Assembly: GCA_913041145.1 (NCBI GenBank)
Contig: CAJWHE010000012.1
Location: 1 to 52,419, forward strand
Direction: 5' to 3'
DNA: 52,419 bases
From: an uncultured Paracoccaceae bacterium
Lineage (GTDB): Bacteria > Pseudomonadota > Alphaproteobacteria > Rhodobacterales > Rhodobacteraceae
The number at the start of each line of letters is the position of its first letter. Position 1 is the stretch's first letter. Shown one piece after another: positions 33,976-41,773 of the stretch. The position numbers and the translations under genes are program-made. Below the pieces are notes generated by a model. The model had not been told where the DNA came from. It saw only the letters and a list, made by a program, of their open reading frames with translations, and ran no database searches.

Positions 33976-35490
33976 TTACTTTAGGTATAACATTTTTGCC
34001 GCGAGGTCGGAAACCGATATTGTGATGTCAGTACTCAAACCAAAGTAAATGCATGCTAGGCTTGCTATCCAGATAGATATTAACATAGTTAGTGGAGATT
34101 CATTTACTATTGTCTCGTCATTTCCATTTTTAAAATACAAAGTTTCAATAACTCGCCCGCAATAAACTACTGCCAGCAGCGAAGAGAAAATGATCACGAT
34201 CGCTAAAGGCCACTTACCATTTTCTATGGCAGCCTCGACTAGTATCCATTTGCTTATAAAGCCAGCTGTACCTGGTACGCCAATTAAACTTAAACATCCC
34301 ACCACGGCAGCAGCGCTAGTCCAAGGCATTGTAAAGCCAGCCCCTTGGAGATTAGTTAAAAGCGATCCTCCCCTTTTAATTACATAAGCTCCGGCAACCA
34401 TGAATAAGGCTACCTTGGTAATGCCATGATTAAAGAGATGAATAATTGCTGCTGTTAACCCACTTTCTGACATTATGCTTATTCCAAGCAAAATATATCC
34501 TACTTGTGCAATACTAGAATAAGCTAAGAGCCCTTTAAAGTCTTTTTGAAAGATTGCTATCAAGGAAGCGATAATCATAGCGGCAATTGACAAAGGTAAT
34601 ATTACAAAATTTAAAACATTTAATTCCTCTAAAAAACTTGGCCTGAATATTGTGAACATAAACCTCAGTAGAATGTAGATAGCTACTTTAGTTGCTGTGG
34701 CCGCGAGAAATGCAGTTATAAAGGATGGTGCGAACGTATAGGCTTTTGGTAGCCATATATGTAGAGGATAGATTGCTAACTTTAATCCTACTCCGACAAT
34801 TATAAATGCAAAAGCTGAGCGCACTGTTGAAGATGAAGACTTCCCTTCTAAGAGCCCTGCCATATCTATCATATTCAGAGTTCCCGTTACCATATACAAT
34901 AGTCCAATACCGATAACAAAAAAAGTTGCGCCTATTGTACCAATAATAAGATAATTAAATGCGGAGGTTAAAGCTCGTTTATCTCTATGAGAGCCTAAAG
35001 AAATAAGTACATAAGAGGCCAAAGACGATATCTCTAGAAAAACAAACACATTAAAGACATCACCAGTAATAACTACTCCCATTAACCCAGTAACACACAA
35101 TAGATACGCTGCATAAAAAAGTGTATGGTGCTCCTTAGGAATTTCATTCCCTACACTTTTATAAGCATAGGGCGCTACTATAGTACTAATTAGAGCGATT
35201 AATACGAGAACAAATGCGTTGAGGGCATCTACTCTGTATTCAATTCCGATTGGTGGAGCCCAGCCTCCAATATGATAGGATATAATAGATCCATCATTTA
35301 CCAATAGTAAAAGGTTGATAGATATTAAAAGAGAAATAAGACTTGCAAGGAAGGTAATCCACCAAGCGATTGTTCGATTACCAATAAACACAATTAGTGG
35401 CGCAGATACAAAAGGAACTAGTATTTGTAAAATTGGTAACTGTTCAACTAACGAAAAGCTGTCACTATGTGAGATAGGTAAACTCATCAA
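33976..35490 (-). CDS. mnhD: Mrp-type antiporter subunit D
   Basis: A 504-residue NuoM/N-like membrane protein with about 14 helices. The conserved Glu is in Val-Phe-Leu-Glu-Ile-Ser-Ser-Leu near 155, and the Lys in Val-Gly-Leu-Lys-Leu-Ala-Ile-Tyr-Pro-Leu-His-Ile-Trp-Leu-Pro near 236. MrpD is one of the subunits thought to carry out the proton/cation exchange. Its start overlaps the mnhC stop (ATGA), and it is followed by the second D-like subunit. Two starts (two consecutive ATGs) are equivalent. Confidence 0.93.
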   Translation of the reverse strand: MMSLPISHSDSFSLVEQLPILQILVPFVSAPLIVFIGNRTIAWWITFLASLISLLISINLLLLVNDGSIISYHIGGWAPPIGIEYRVDALNAFVLVLIALISTIVAPYAYKSVGNEIPKEHHTLFYAAYLLCVTGLMGVVITGDVFNVFVFLEISSLASYVLISLGSHRDKRALTSAFNYLIIGTIGATFFVIGIGLLYMVTGTLNMIDMAGLLEGKSSSSTVRSAFAFIIVGVGLKLAIYPLHIWLPKAYTFAPSFITAFLAATATKVAIYILLRFMFTIFRPSFLEELNVLNFVILPLSIAAMIIASLIAIFQKDFKGLLAYSSIAQVGYILLGISIMSESGLTAAIIHLFNHGITKVALFMVAGAYVIKRGGSLLTNLQGAGFTMPWTSAAAVVGCLSLIGVPGTAGFISKWILVEAAIENGKWPLAIVIIFSSLLAVVYCGRVIETLYFKNGNDETIVNESPLTMLISIWIASLACIYFGLSTDITISVSDLAAKMLYLK

Positions 35491-35915
35491 AAATGGCCAT
35501 TTTCTTTATAGGTATTGGGAGTTTTATTTGAGGAATCTAATTCGTGTTCAATTATGAATATTTCATCTTCCTCAATGGTGCCGTATTCCTCCCTTATACG
35601 TACTATCAATGCAAGTGCTAAGGAAGTCGTTGCAACGCCTACTACAATCGCTGTCAAAATCAAAACGTGAGGGAGCGGATTAGAATAAACTATATTATTA
35701 TCGATTTTCATATCCACAGGAAAAATTGGGGCTGTGCCTCCTATCACTTTTCCAATTGATATATAAAACATAAAAACAGAAGTTTGAAAGATATTTAAAC
35801 CGACAACTTTCTTTACTAAATTACCTTTTGCAATAACAATGTATAGGCCTGTCATCATAAGTACTATGAAAAACCAGTAATTTAGGTGCCCAATAATAAA
35901 TTCCCAATTGATCAT
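35487..35915 (-). CDS. mnhC: Mrp-type antiporter subunit C (NuoK-like)
   Basis: A NuoK-like membrane protein with three hydrophobic helices and a charged C-terminal tail. Conserved features are Met-Thr-Gly-Leu-Tyr-Ile-Val, Lys-Lys-Val-Val-Gly-Leu-Asn-Ile-Phe-Gln-Thr near 34-44, and Pro-Leu-Pro-His-Val-Leu-Ile-Leu-Thr-Ala-Ile-Val-Val near 80. The frame is also open from a GTG at 35930 that overlaps the mnhB end. The ATG at 35915 gives the usual short N-terminus and 142 residues. Which is used is not settled by the ribosome sites. Confidence 0.92.
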   Translation of the reverse strand: MINWEFIIGHLNYWFFIVLMMTGLYIVIAKGNLVKKVVGLNIFQTSVFMFYISIGKVIGGTAPIFPVDMKIDNNIVYSNPLPHVLILTAIVVGVATTSLALALIVRIREEYGTIEEDEIFIIEHELDSSNKTPNTYKENGHF

Positions 35916-35923
35916 ATTAAATC

Positions 35924-36364
35924 TTACCACTCCGCATCATTGATTTCTGAAGTACGAGAAGCAAATGCATAAAAAATAGCTATCATAACGCCACTTACAG
36001 TAATGCCTACACCAAGTTCTATAATAAGAATCCCATAATGCTGGCCATGGGTTGGACTATGTCGACTTAAAGCACTGTAATCCAAAAAGTTTTGTCCTCT
36101 AAAAAAACTGATTACACCAGTAAAAGTATATAATAAAACACCAAATGCTAACATCTTATGGACGAACCACGGTGGAAGTACTTTTTTTGCGTGCTCCATA
36201 TCAAATACGATACCATAAATAATGATTCCCACAGCCATAATCACTCCTGCCTGGAAACCACCGCCCGGCGAATAATCTCCATGGAATTGTACATAAAATG
36301 CAAAGAGCATTATGGGTCCGACCAAGAGTTTTGTTATTACACGGAGAATAAGGTGGTGTTTCAT
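35924..36364 (-). CDS. mnhB: Mrp-type antiporter subunit B
   Basis: A 146-residue membrane protein of the MnhB/MrpB family with about four helices. The family marker Gln-Phe-His-Gly-Asp-Tyr-Ser-Pro-Gly-Gly-Gly-Phe-Gln-Ala-Gly lies at about 26-40, and Glu-Leu-Gly-Val-Gly-Ile-Thr-Val near 116. It starts with an ATGA overlap at the stop of the preceding MrpA-like fragment gene and is one of the structural subunits of the multi-subunit antiporter. Confidence 0.95.
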   Translation of the reverse strand: MKHHLILRVITKLLVGPIMLFAFYVQFHGDYSPGGGFQAGVIMAVGIIIYGIVFDMEHAKKVLPPWFVHKMLAFGVLLYTFTGVISFFRGQNFLDYSALSRHSPTHGQHYGILIIELGVGITVSGVMIAIFYAFASRTSEINDAEW

Positions 36365-36924
36365 AATACTTTTTCAATCTTTTTAGCTCGTCGTCTAGGT
36401 CTCAGGCTTAGTCGTCCAAGAATTAGTAGTACACCTATTCCAGCAGTAAAAATAACGGCAGTTTCTCCAAGTGTATCATATCCTCTGTAGCTACCAAGAA
36501 CTGCAGTCACAATATTTGGGATATGAATATCTTCAGGTGTACGTTTAATATACTCTCTCGCGACATGTATTTGACTCGGAGTGTCAGCTGCTCCAAAATT
36601 AGGCATATCCAGAGTCCCATAAGTTAATGTTACGCCGGTTATAATAACAATCATAAGAGGTATTAGATTAGAGTTTTTTGATTTTTTCTCTCTTCTAGAA
36701 GTAAGTGTCAATGTCGAAAGCATTAGCACAATGGAGATTCCTGCTCCAACGGCAGCCTCTGTAAATGCAACGTCTACTGCATCAAGAGTTATGAGTAAGA
36801 GTGCAGATAATAAACTAAATACACCTGATAACATTACTACTCCGAATAATCCATGAGTTCTAACTGTCGCAAATGCAGTCAGAATTAGTAGGACGAATAA
36901 TATTATATCAATAAAAATTTCGAT
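36361..36924 (-). CDS. MrpA C-terminal-like subunit (MbhD/MbhE, DUF4040) with an ATC start
   Basis: The product corresponds to the C-terminal part of MrpA (MbhD plus MbhE): Asp-Val-Ala-Phe-Thr-Glu-Ala-Ala-Val-Gly-Ala-Gly-Ile-Ser, then Pro-Asn-Phe-Gly-Ala-Ala-Asp and Ser-Tyr-Arg-Gly-Tyr-Asp-Thr-Leu-Gly-Glu-Thr. The first ATG in frame (36834) would cut off the first membrane helix (Ile-Leu-Phe-Val-Leu-Leu-Ile-Leu-Thr-Ala) and the conserved Leu-Phe-Gly-Val-Val-Met-Leu-Ser-Gly. Upstream, an in-frame ATG-AGG-TAA (36936-36928) closes the frame. After it, GAGG is followed at six bases by ATC (36924), giving Met-Glu-Ile-Phe-Ile-Asp and 187 residues. An ATT at 36918 is the alternative. Confidence 0.8.
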   Translation of the reverse strand: MEIFIDIILFVLLILTAFATVRTHGLFGVVMLSGVFSLLSALLLITLDAVDVAFTEAAVGAGISIVLMLSTLTLTSRREKKSKNSNLIPLMIVIITGVTLTYGTLDMPNFGAADTPSQIHVAREYIKRTPEDIHIPNIVTAVLGSYRGYDTLGETAVIFTAGIGVLLILGRLSLRPRRRAKKIEKVL

Positions 36925-36944
36925 AGTTTACCTCATTTTTTTTA

Positions 36945-37268
36945 TCAATTGCTTTCAAGCTTTTCACCAGGTCGCAAGCCTGAAATGAAAGCTGCATTCG
37001 CTAGAGCATGGGTGGACGTTGGGCCAGTAATAAAGAGGAATAATCCAATGATCACTAATTTCACTGTAACAAATGTAAAACCGCTTTGAACTGCTAACCC
37101 TAATAATATTAAATAAACACCTAAAGAGTCGGTCACTGATGAAGCTTGTAACCGTGACCAAAATTCTGGAAATTTATAGATTCCGTATGCACCCGTGATA
37201 ATAAAAAATGATCCAGAAGATAGTAATATCCAGCTAATAGTATTAAATAAAAAGCTTAGGCTGTCCAT
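36945..37268 (-). CDS. mnhG: Mrp-type antiporter subunit G
   Basis: A 107-residue MnhG/MrpG family protein with three membrane helices. Typical features are the first helix ending Thr-Gly-Ala-Tyr-Gly-Ile-Tyr-Lys-Phe-Pro-Glu-Phe-Trp-Ser-Arg-Leu-Gln-Ala and the later Thr-Gly-Pro-Thr-Ser-Thr-His-Ala-Leu-Ala-Asn-Ala-Ala. It overlaps mnhF by one base. Its stop lies only 20 bases before the ATC start proposed for the next gene. Confidence 0.95.
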   Translation of the reverse strand: MDSLSFLFNTISWILLSSGSFFIITGAYGIYKFPEFWSRLQASSVTDSLGVYLILLGLAVQSGFTFVTVKLVIIGLFLFITGPTSTHALANAAFISGLRPGEKLESN

Positions 37269-37555
37269 TAACCATTCCTTTCTTCAATATCTCTATGTGA
37301 GTCACCAATTACACGATATTTAAAAAATTTAAGAATAGTTATAGTACCAACAAAATTTATAAGTGCGTAGAGTAGAGCGATATCTAAAAAGTCAGGCCTT
37401 CCCATTAGAAAACCTAACACGCCTATGAATAAAACTGTATGTGTCCCAAAAGTATTAACTGCTAGCACTCTATCATAGACTGTTGGACCAAGGAAAAGCC
37501 TGACTAAGACTAGCATCATTCCGATCAAAAGAGAAATAGTAGCTACTAAGAACAT
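37268..37555 (-). CDS. mnhF: Mrp-type antiporter subunit F
   Basis: A 95-residue MnhF/MrpF protein with three hydrophobic helices. Family features are Arg-Leu-Phe-Leu-Gly-Pro-Thr-Val-Tyr-Asp-Arg-Val-Leu-Ala-Val-Asn near 19-34 and Phe-Leu-Asp-Ile-Ala-Leu-Leu-Tyr-Ala-Leu-Ile-Asn-Phe near 56-68. It is bracketed by one-base overlaps with mnhE and mnhG, so the E-F-G trio is probably translated as a coupled unit. Confidence 0.95.
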   Translation of the reverse strand: MFLVATISLLIGMMLVLVRLFLGPTVYDRVLAVNTFGTHTVLFIGVLGFLMGRPDFLDIALLYALINFVGTITILKFFKYRVIGDSHRDIEERNG

Positions 37556-38037
37556 TATTTTGCACCCCCACTCTCGAGCTTTGTTACTCTTAAATCCATT
37601 TTATTTAAAGAATCTATATCTGCAGGGTTATAGTCTAATGCATGAATTAAAAAATATTCAGGTTCAGTTTCAGTGGAAATAGTGCCGGGTGTGAGAGTGA
37701 TGGAGTTTGCAAAGACTACTTGAAAAAAATCACTATTTTGAGAATATTTCACTTTTAAAAATCTTTGATTGTTAGGTAATGATTTACTTAGAATAATTTT
37801 AGTTACTTTTAAATTTGCTTTAACTATTTCGAAGGATAGCCAGCTTAAGTAATATAGAAACTGCAGAGGGTTAAATTCGATTTTTAAGTTATAATTATCA
37901 GCTTTGTACATTCGGTTGATTATTATCATTACGCAACAAACTGAACTTAATCCAAAAATAATTAAAAGTGGATTAAATATCCCAGACATCAATAACCAAA
38001 ATCCAAATAGAAGAAAAAATTTTAAGAAATTTTTCAA
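37555..38037 (-). CDS. mnhE: Mrp-type antiporter subunit E
   Basis: This 160-residue MnhE/MrpE protein is the first gene of the antiporter operon. It has two or three N-terminal helices, then a soluble part with Glu-Ile-Val-Lys-Ala-Asn near 72-77, Phe-Ala-Asn-Ser-Ile-Thr-Leu-Thr-Pro-Gly-Thr-Ile-Ser near 109-121, and a conserved His-Ala-Leu-Asp near 132. The start is a TTG at 38037 with GGAG about five bases upstream; no ATG or GTG gives a full-length product. A perfect 24-base dyad lies 30 bases upstream of the start. Confidence 0.92.
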   Translation of the reverse strand: MKNFLKFFLLFGFWLLMSGIFNPLLIIFGLSSVCCVMIIINRMYKADNYNLKIEFNPLQFLYYLSWLSFEIVKANLKVTKIILSKSLPNNQRFLKVKYSQNSDFFQVVFANSITLTPGTISTETEPEYFLIHALDYNPADIDSLNKMDLRVTKLESGGAK

Positions 38038-38066
38038 ATTTTCTCCAAAGTCCCTTCGAAATTTCT

Positions 38067-38090
38067 AGTAAATATAGTTAAGTATTTACT
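38067..38090. promoter_or_regulatory. Perfect inverted repeat upstream of the antiporter operon
   Basis: AGTAAATA (38067-38074) and TATTTACT (38083-38090) are perfect arms around an eight-base centre, a good size for a dimeric repressor or activator site. It lies 30-53 bases before mnhE in the 273-base gap that separates the antiporter operon from kdsA. The rest of that gap is AT-rich, with two TTAACTATA copies and a palindrome AACTATAGTT near 38168, but no ORF I can support. Confidence 0.4.
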
Positions 38091-38310
38091 GTCTAAAATA
38101 TAAAAATTTATGATATCTATTTGTATTTGTTAACTATAAAATTGGCAATAGTACGAATTAGTTTTTTAACTATAGTTTAAATAGTTTTAAACCCATAAAT
38201 TATAAATAGTCGAACTACCTAATTATTAGAAGTTTTAATCTTTAATTTTGTTAGTATACAAAGTGTGTTATCAAAATGTTGGAAAATTTAAAAGAAAAAT
38301 TGGAGCACTG

Positions 38311-39144
38311 ATGAAAAATGTTTTTATTGAAGACTTAAAGCTTGGCAATGATCTGCCACTAACATTAATTGCAGGTCCGTGCCAGTTGGAGAGTTTGGAA
38401 CATACATTAATGATAGCTGATTTTATGGCAAATGCATGTCGAGAGGCAAACACAGGTTATATCTTTAAGGGATCGTTTGATAAGGCAAACCGGACCTCAT
38501 TAACTGGGAAAAGGGGTGTTGGAGTTCATGAAGGTTTATCTATCTTAGAAGCAGTAAAGAAAGAAATAGGTTGCCCTGTTCTGACTGATGTACATGACGT
38601 AAACCAGTGTGAGTTAGTTGGAGACCTTGTCGATGTAATCCAAATCCCTGCTTTTTTATGTAGGCAAACAGATCTTTTGATCGCAGCAGGAAACACTGGG
38701 GCTGTTGTTAATATAAAAAAAGGACAGTTTTTGGCTCCTTGGGATATGGAAAATGTAGTACAGAAAGTTCAGTCCACTGGGACGGATAGGATCCTTTTAA
38801 CTGAACGAGGATCTTCATTTGGTTATAACACATTAGTTACAGACTTCCGTAGTCTTCCTACAATGGCAAGTACTGGCTACCCAGTAGTAATGGATGCTAC
38901 ACACTCAGTACAACAGCCGGGCGGTAAAGGAACTTCCTCTGGAGGTCAACGAGAGTTTGCCCCCATTATGGCGCGTGCGGCTGTTTCACTGGGAATAGCT
39001 GCTGTATTTATTGAAACGCATCAAGATCCTGATAGTGCACCTTCTGATGGAGCTAACATGATCCCGTTAGATCAAATGCCCGACATAATTAATAGTCTAA
39101 CGAAGTTTGACAAGCTAGCAAAAGAAAACCCTTGTAGAGTTTAG
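38311..39144 (+). CDS. kdsA: 3-deoxy-8-phosphooctulonate synthase (KDO-8-P synthase)
   Basis: KdsA condenses phosphoenolpyruvate with arabinose-5-phosphate for the Kdo of lipopolysaccharide. The start at 38311 has GGAG upstream and gives 277 residues beginning Met-Lys-Asn-Val-Phe; the frame is open further upstream but without family resemblance. Ile-Ala-Gly-Pro-Cys-Gln-Leu-Glu-Ser near 20-28 carries Cys24 where the metal-independent Escherichia coli enzyme has Asn, pointing to the metal-dependent class. Lys-Gly-Ser-Phe-Asp-Lys-Ala-Asn-Arg-Thr-Ser near 50 and Asp-Ala-Thr-His-Ser-Val-Gln-Gln-Pro-Gly-Gly near 196 are typical. It overlaps the convergent flavoprotein gene by 4 bases. Confidence 0.96.
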   Translation: MKNVFIEDLKLGNDLPLTLIAGPCQLESLEHTLMIADFMANACREANTGYIFKGSFDKANRTSLTGKRGVGVHEGLSILEAVKKEIGCPVLTDVHDVNQCELVGDLVDVIQIPAFLCRQTDLLIAAGNTGAVVNIKKGQFLAPWDMENVVQKVQSTGTDRILLTERGSSFGYNTLVTDFRSLPTMASTGYPVVMDATHSVQQPGGKGTSSGGQREFAPIMARAAVSLGIAAVFIETHQDPDSAPSDGANMIPLDQMPDIINSLTKFDKLAKENPCRV

Positions 39145-40316
39145 ACAGCCTGCCCTGAAACCCATCCTGAAGACCAAGCCCACTGAAAGTTATAACCGCC
39201 GAGCCAGCCGGTTACATCAACAACTTCTCCAATAAAGTACAAACCTTTTATTTTTTTTGTCTCCATGGTCCGTGAATCCAATTCTTTAGTATCTACGCCA
39301 CCTAGTGTTACTTCAGCAGTTCTGTAACCTTCTGAACCTGTTGGTTTAATATTCCAGTCATGGATGGCTTGTCTAATAGCCTCTAGTGTAAGGTTACTTT
39401 GATCGCCTAAATTTCCTTTGACATCAAGTTGATCTAAAATAAGTTCTGCTATTTTTGTTGGAAGAAACCTTGCCACTGCATTTTTTATAGATATTTTTCC
39501 ATTTTGAGTCCGTAATTTGATTAATAATTTCAAGATATTATGCTCATTTAAAAGGTCAATCGTAATTGTTTCCCCTTCATTCCAATACGAAGATATTTGC
39601 AAAATAGATGGACCAGATAGTCCTCGATGTGTAAATAACAGTCCTTCCGTAAAGGATATTTTTTTGTTTGATGCGCTTGCAAAAACGGAGTTACCTGAGA
39701 GGAGTGACATGGTCTTAAGTTCTCCTGGTGCGAAAGTAAGGGGTACTAGAGCTGGTTTTGTCTCGATAAGATTGATACCAAAAGATTCAGCAATTTTATA
39801 ACCTAAGTCTGTAGCTCCCATTTTTGGGATAGATTTTCCTCCAGTTGCTATTACTAGATTGTCTGAGATAATTTTTATCTTTGAGGTGTTAATATTATAT
39901 TTCCCCTTTGTTAATTTAACTTCAAGTATTTTACATTCTAAAATTAAGGTGACATTTGCTCCAACTAGTTCATCCCTTAGCATCTCTATTATTTCTTTTG
40001 ATGATCCATTGCAAAACAGCTGTCCTAGTGTTTTCTCATGCCATTGGATGCCATGTGAAGAGATTCTTTCTATAAAGTCTTGAGGTGTGTATTTTTTTAG
40101 AATCGATATACAAAAAGGTGGATTAGATGAGATGAAGTTTTCTTTTGAAACTTGTCTATTTGTAAAGTTACATCGACCACCACCCGAAATACGAATTTTT
40201 TCACCAATCTTTTTTGCATGATCTAGTAGAACTACTTTTCTGCCACGACGGCCGGCCTCAATAGCGCACATGAGACCAGCGGCACCAGCGCCTATGATAA
40301 CAACATCAAAATCCAT
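39141..40316 (-). CDS. HI0933/YhiN-family FAD-dependent oxidoreductase
   Basis: This is a 391-residue flavoprotein of the HI0933 (YhiN, BaiN-like) family. The FAD dinucleotide motif Ile-Ile-Gly-Ala-Gly-Ala-Ala-Gly-Leu-Met lies at 6-15. The diagnostic Ile-Arg-Ile-Ser-Gly-Gly-Gly-Arg-Cys-Asn-Phe-Thr-Asn is near 41-53. The C-terminal Gly-Glu-Val-Val-Asp-Val-Thr-Gly-Trp-Leu-Gly-Gly-Tyr-Asn-Phe-Gln-Trp-Ala is near 362. The physiological substrate of most family members is unknown. It is monocistronic and convergent with kdsA, the two stop codons overlapping. Confidence 0.92.
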   Translation of the reverse strand: MDFDVVIIGAGAAGLMCAIEAGRRGRKVVLLDHAKKIGEKIRISGGGRCNFTNRQVSKENFISSNPPFCISILKKYTPQDFIERISSHGIQWHEKTLGQLFCNGSSKEIIEMLRDELVGANVTLILECKILEVKLTKGKYNINTSKIKIISDNLVIATGGKSIPKMGATDLGYKIAESFGINLIETKPALVPLTFAPGELKTMSLLSGNSVFASASNKKISFTEGLLFTHRGLSGPSILQISSYWNEGETITIDLLNEHNILKLLIKLRTQNGKISIKNAVARFLPTKIAELILDQLDVKGNLGDQSNLTLEAIRQAIHDWNIKPTGSEGYRTAEVTLGGVDTKELDSRTMETKKIKGLYFIGEVVDVTGWLGGYNFQWAWSSGWVSGQAV

Positions 40317-40366
40317 TAAGTTGTACTAACGTATGAATAAATAAGAGACAATTAACATTTTTCTAC

Positions 40367-40395
40367 TTGCAGCCCTCGAAATAGACATTTAAATC
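40367..40395 (+). promoter_or_regulatory. Promoter of tRNA-Gln
   Basis: TTGCAG at 40367-40372 and TAAATC at 40390-40395 are separated by exactly 17 bases. The predicted start near 40402 is six bases ahead of the tRNA 5' end at 40408. Confidence 0.5.
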
Positions 40396-40407
40396 AGACT
40401 CAATTGA

Positions 40408-40482
40408 TGGAACGTAGCATAATGGTAATGCCCCTGCTTTTGGTGCAGGTGATTGTAGGTTCGAGTCCTACCGTTCCAGCCA
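40408..40482 (+). tRNA. tRNA-Gln (UUG anticodon)
   Basis: A complete cloverleaf is present. The 7-bp acceptor stem TGGAACG (40408-40414) pairs with CGTTCCA (40472-40478), followed by discriminator G and an encoded CCA (40480-40482). The anticodon stem CCTGC/GCAGG encloses the loop TTTTGGT, so the anticodon is TTG and reads glutamine CAA/CAG. The T arm has GTAGG-TTCGAGT-CCTAC. The first pair is U1-A72, characteristic of tRNA-Gln. In Alphaproteobacteria this tRNA is normally charged with glutamate and then amidated by GatCAB. Confidence 0.97.
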
Positions 40483-40574
40483 AACATCATTAGTCCCCCT
40501 TAACTAAAAATTAAAAGTAAGTATAATGATAGTGGTAATGGAAAGAACTAGTTTAAGCCTTTTGGAGTGAAAAT

Positions 40575-41750
40575 ATGACAAACGTGGTGATAACCTCGGC
40601 TGCACGTACAGCAGTTGGGAGCTTTTTAGGGTCTTTTTCTAACGTGCCGGCCCATGAGCTTGGGTCAGTTGTGCTAGAAGAAGTCGCTTCTAGATCAGGT
40701 GTCGATAAAGCAGAAATATCTGAAACTATTATGGGTCAAGTTTTGAGTGCTGGGCAAGGTCAGAACCCAGCTAGGCAAGCTCATATAAAAGCAGGGTTTC
40801 CTTTAGAAAGTTCGGCGTGGGGAATTAATCAAGTTTGTGGATCTGGTTTAAGAGCAGTTTCTATTGCTGCACAACATATTCAATTGGGTGATGCAACGAT
40901 TGTTGCAGCTGGTGGGCAAGAAAGTATGAGCCTATCTCCCCATGTTTCTTTTATGAGATCAGGTCAAAAAATGGGTGACCTTAAATATATCGATTCTATG
41001 ATTAAAGACGGATTATGGGACGCTTTTAATGGTTATCATATGGGGCAGACTGCTGAGAACGTTGCTCAAAAATGGGGTATTAGTAGGGATGATCAAGACC
41101 AGTTTGCAGTTTCCTCTCAAAATAAGGCAGAAAGAGCTCAAAAATCTGGAAAATTTGTAGAGGAGATAGTCCCGTATACTATAACCTCTCGTAAGGGCGA
41201 TACAAAAGTGACTGCTGATGAATATATTCGTTATGGAGTAGACATGAGCTCGATGACAAAGCTTAGGCCAGCATTTATGAAGGAAGGATCCGTTACCGCG
41301 GCGAACGCATCAGGATTGAATGATGGTGCTGCTGCTGCCTTATTGATGAGTTTAGAGGAGGCAGAGAGGCGTGAAATAGAACCTTTGGCTCGAATAGTAT
41401 CATACTCAACAGTTGGACTTGATCCATCCATTATGGGTATTGGTCCTGTGGAAGCATCAAAAAAAGCTCTAAAAAAAGCGGGATGGAGGATAGAAGAGCT
41501 TGATTTGGTTGAGGCTAATGAAGCATTTGCTGCACAGGCCTGTGCCGTAAATAAAGATATGGGTTGGGATCCAAGCATTGTTAATGTTAATGGAGGTTCA
41601 ATAGCAATTGGACATCCTATTGGAGCCTCTGGGTGTCGAGTTTTAACTACATTACTTTTTGAGTTGAAACGTAGAGATGCAAAAAAAGGTCTTGCGACCT
41701 TATGTATTGGGGGTGGGATGGGTGTCGCTATGTGCGTTGAAAGACTTTAA
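40575..41750 (+). CDS. phaA: Acetyl-CoA C-acetyltransferase (thiolase)
   Basis: This is a biosynthetic-type thiolase that condenses two acetyl-CoA to acetoacetyl-CoA, 391 residues. The nucleophilic Cys88 lies in Asn-Gln-Val-Cys-Gly-Ser-Gly-Leu. Gly-His-Pro-Ile-Gly-Ala-Ser-Gly near 346 gives the catalytic His, and the C-terminal Cys-Ile-Gly-Gly-Gly-Met-Gly gives the acid/base Cys. GGAG stands eight bases before the ATG. The usual partner phaB is not adjacent, and a minus-strand methyltransferase follows, so a role in polyhydroxybutyrate or the ethylmalonyl-CoA pathway is possible but not shown. Confidence 0.94.
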   Translation: MTNVVITSAARTAVGSFLGSFSNVPAHELGSVVLEEVASRSGVDKAEISETIMGQVLSAGQGQNPARQAHIKAGFPLESSAWGINQVCGSGLRAVSIAAQHIQLGDATIVAAGGQESMSLSPHVSFMRSGQKMGDLKYIDSMIKDGLWDAFNGYHMGQTAENVAQKWGISRDDQDQFAVSSQNKAERAQKSGKFVEEIVPYTITSRKGDTKVTADEYIRYGVDMSSMTKLRPAFMKEGSVTAANASGLNDGAAAALLMSLEEAERREIEPLARIVSYSTVGLDPSIMGIGPVEASKKALKKAGWRIEELDLVEANEAFAAQACAVNKDMGWDPSIVNVNGGSIAIGHPIGASGCRVLTTLLFELKRRDAKKGLATLCIGGGMGVAMCVERL

Positions 41751-41773
41751 AAATAAATAAAACAGTATGAAAA

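Noticed and set aside
36158-36490. 110-codon plus-strand ORF within the antiporter operon
   Set aside because: It runs opposite mnhB and the MrpA-like gene, both well supported; its sequence is a low-quality mixture of Ser, His and Thr.
36361-36834. ATG at 36834 as start of the MrpA C-terminal-like subunit
   Set aside because: It would drop the first membrane helix and a conserved segment that reads clearly in frame upstream, and has no proper ribosome site.
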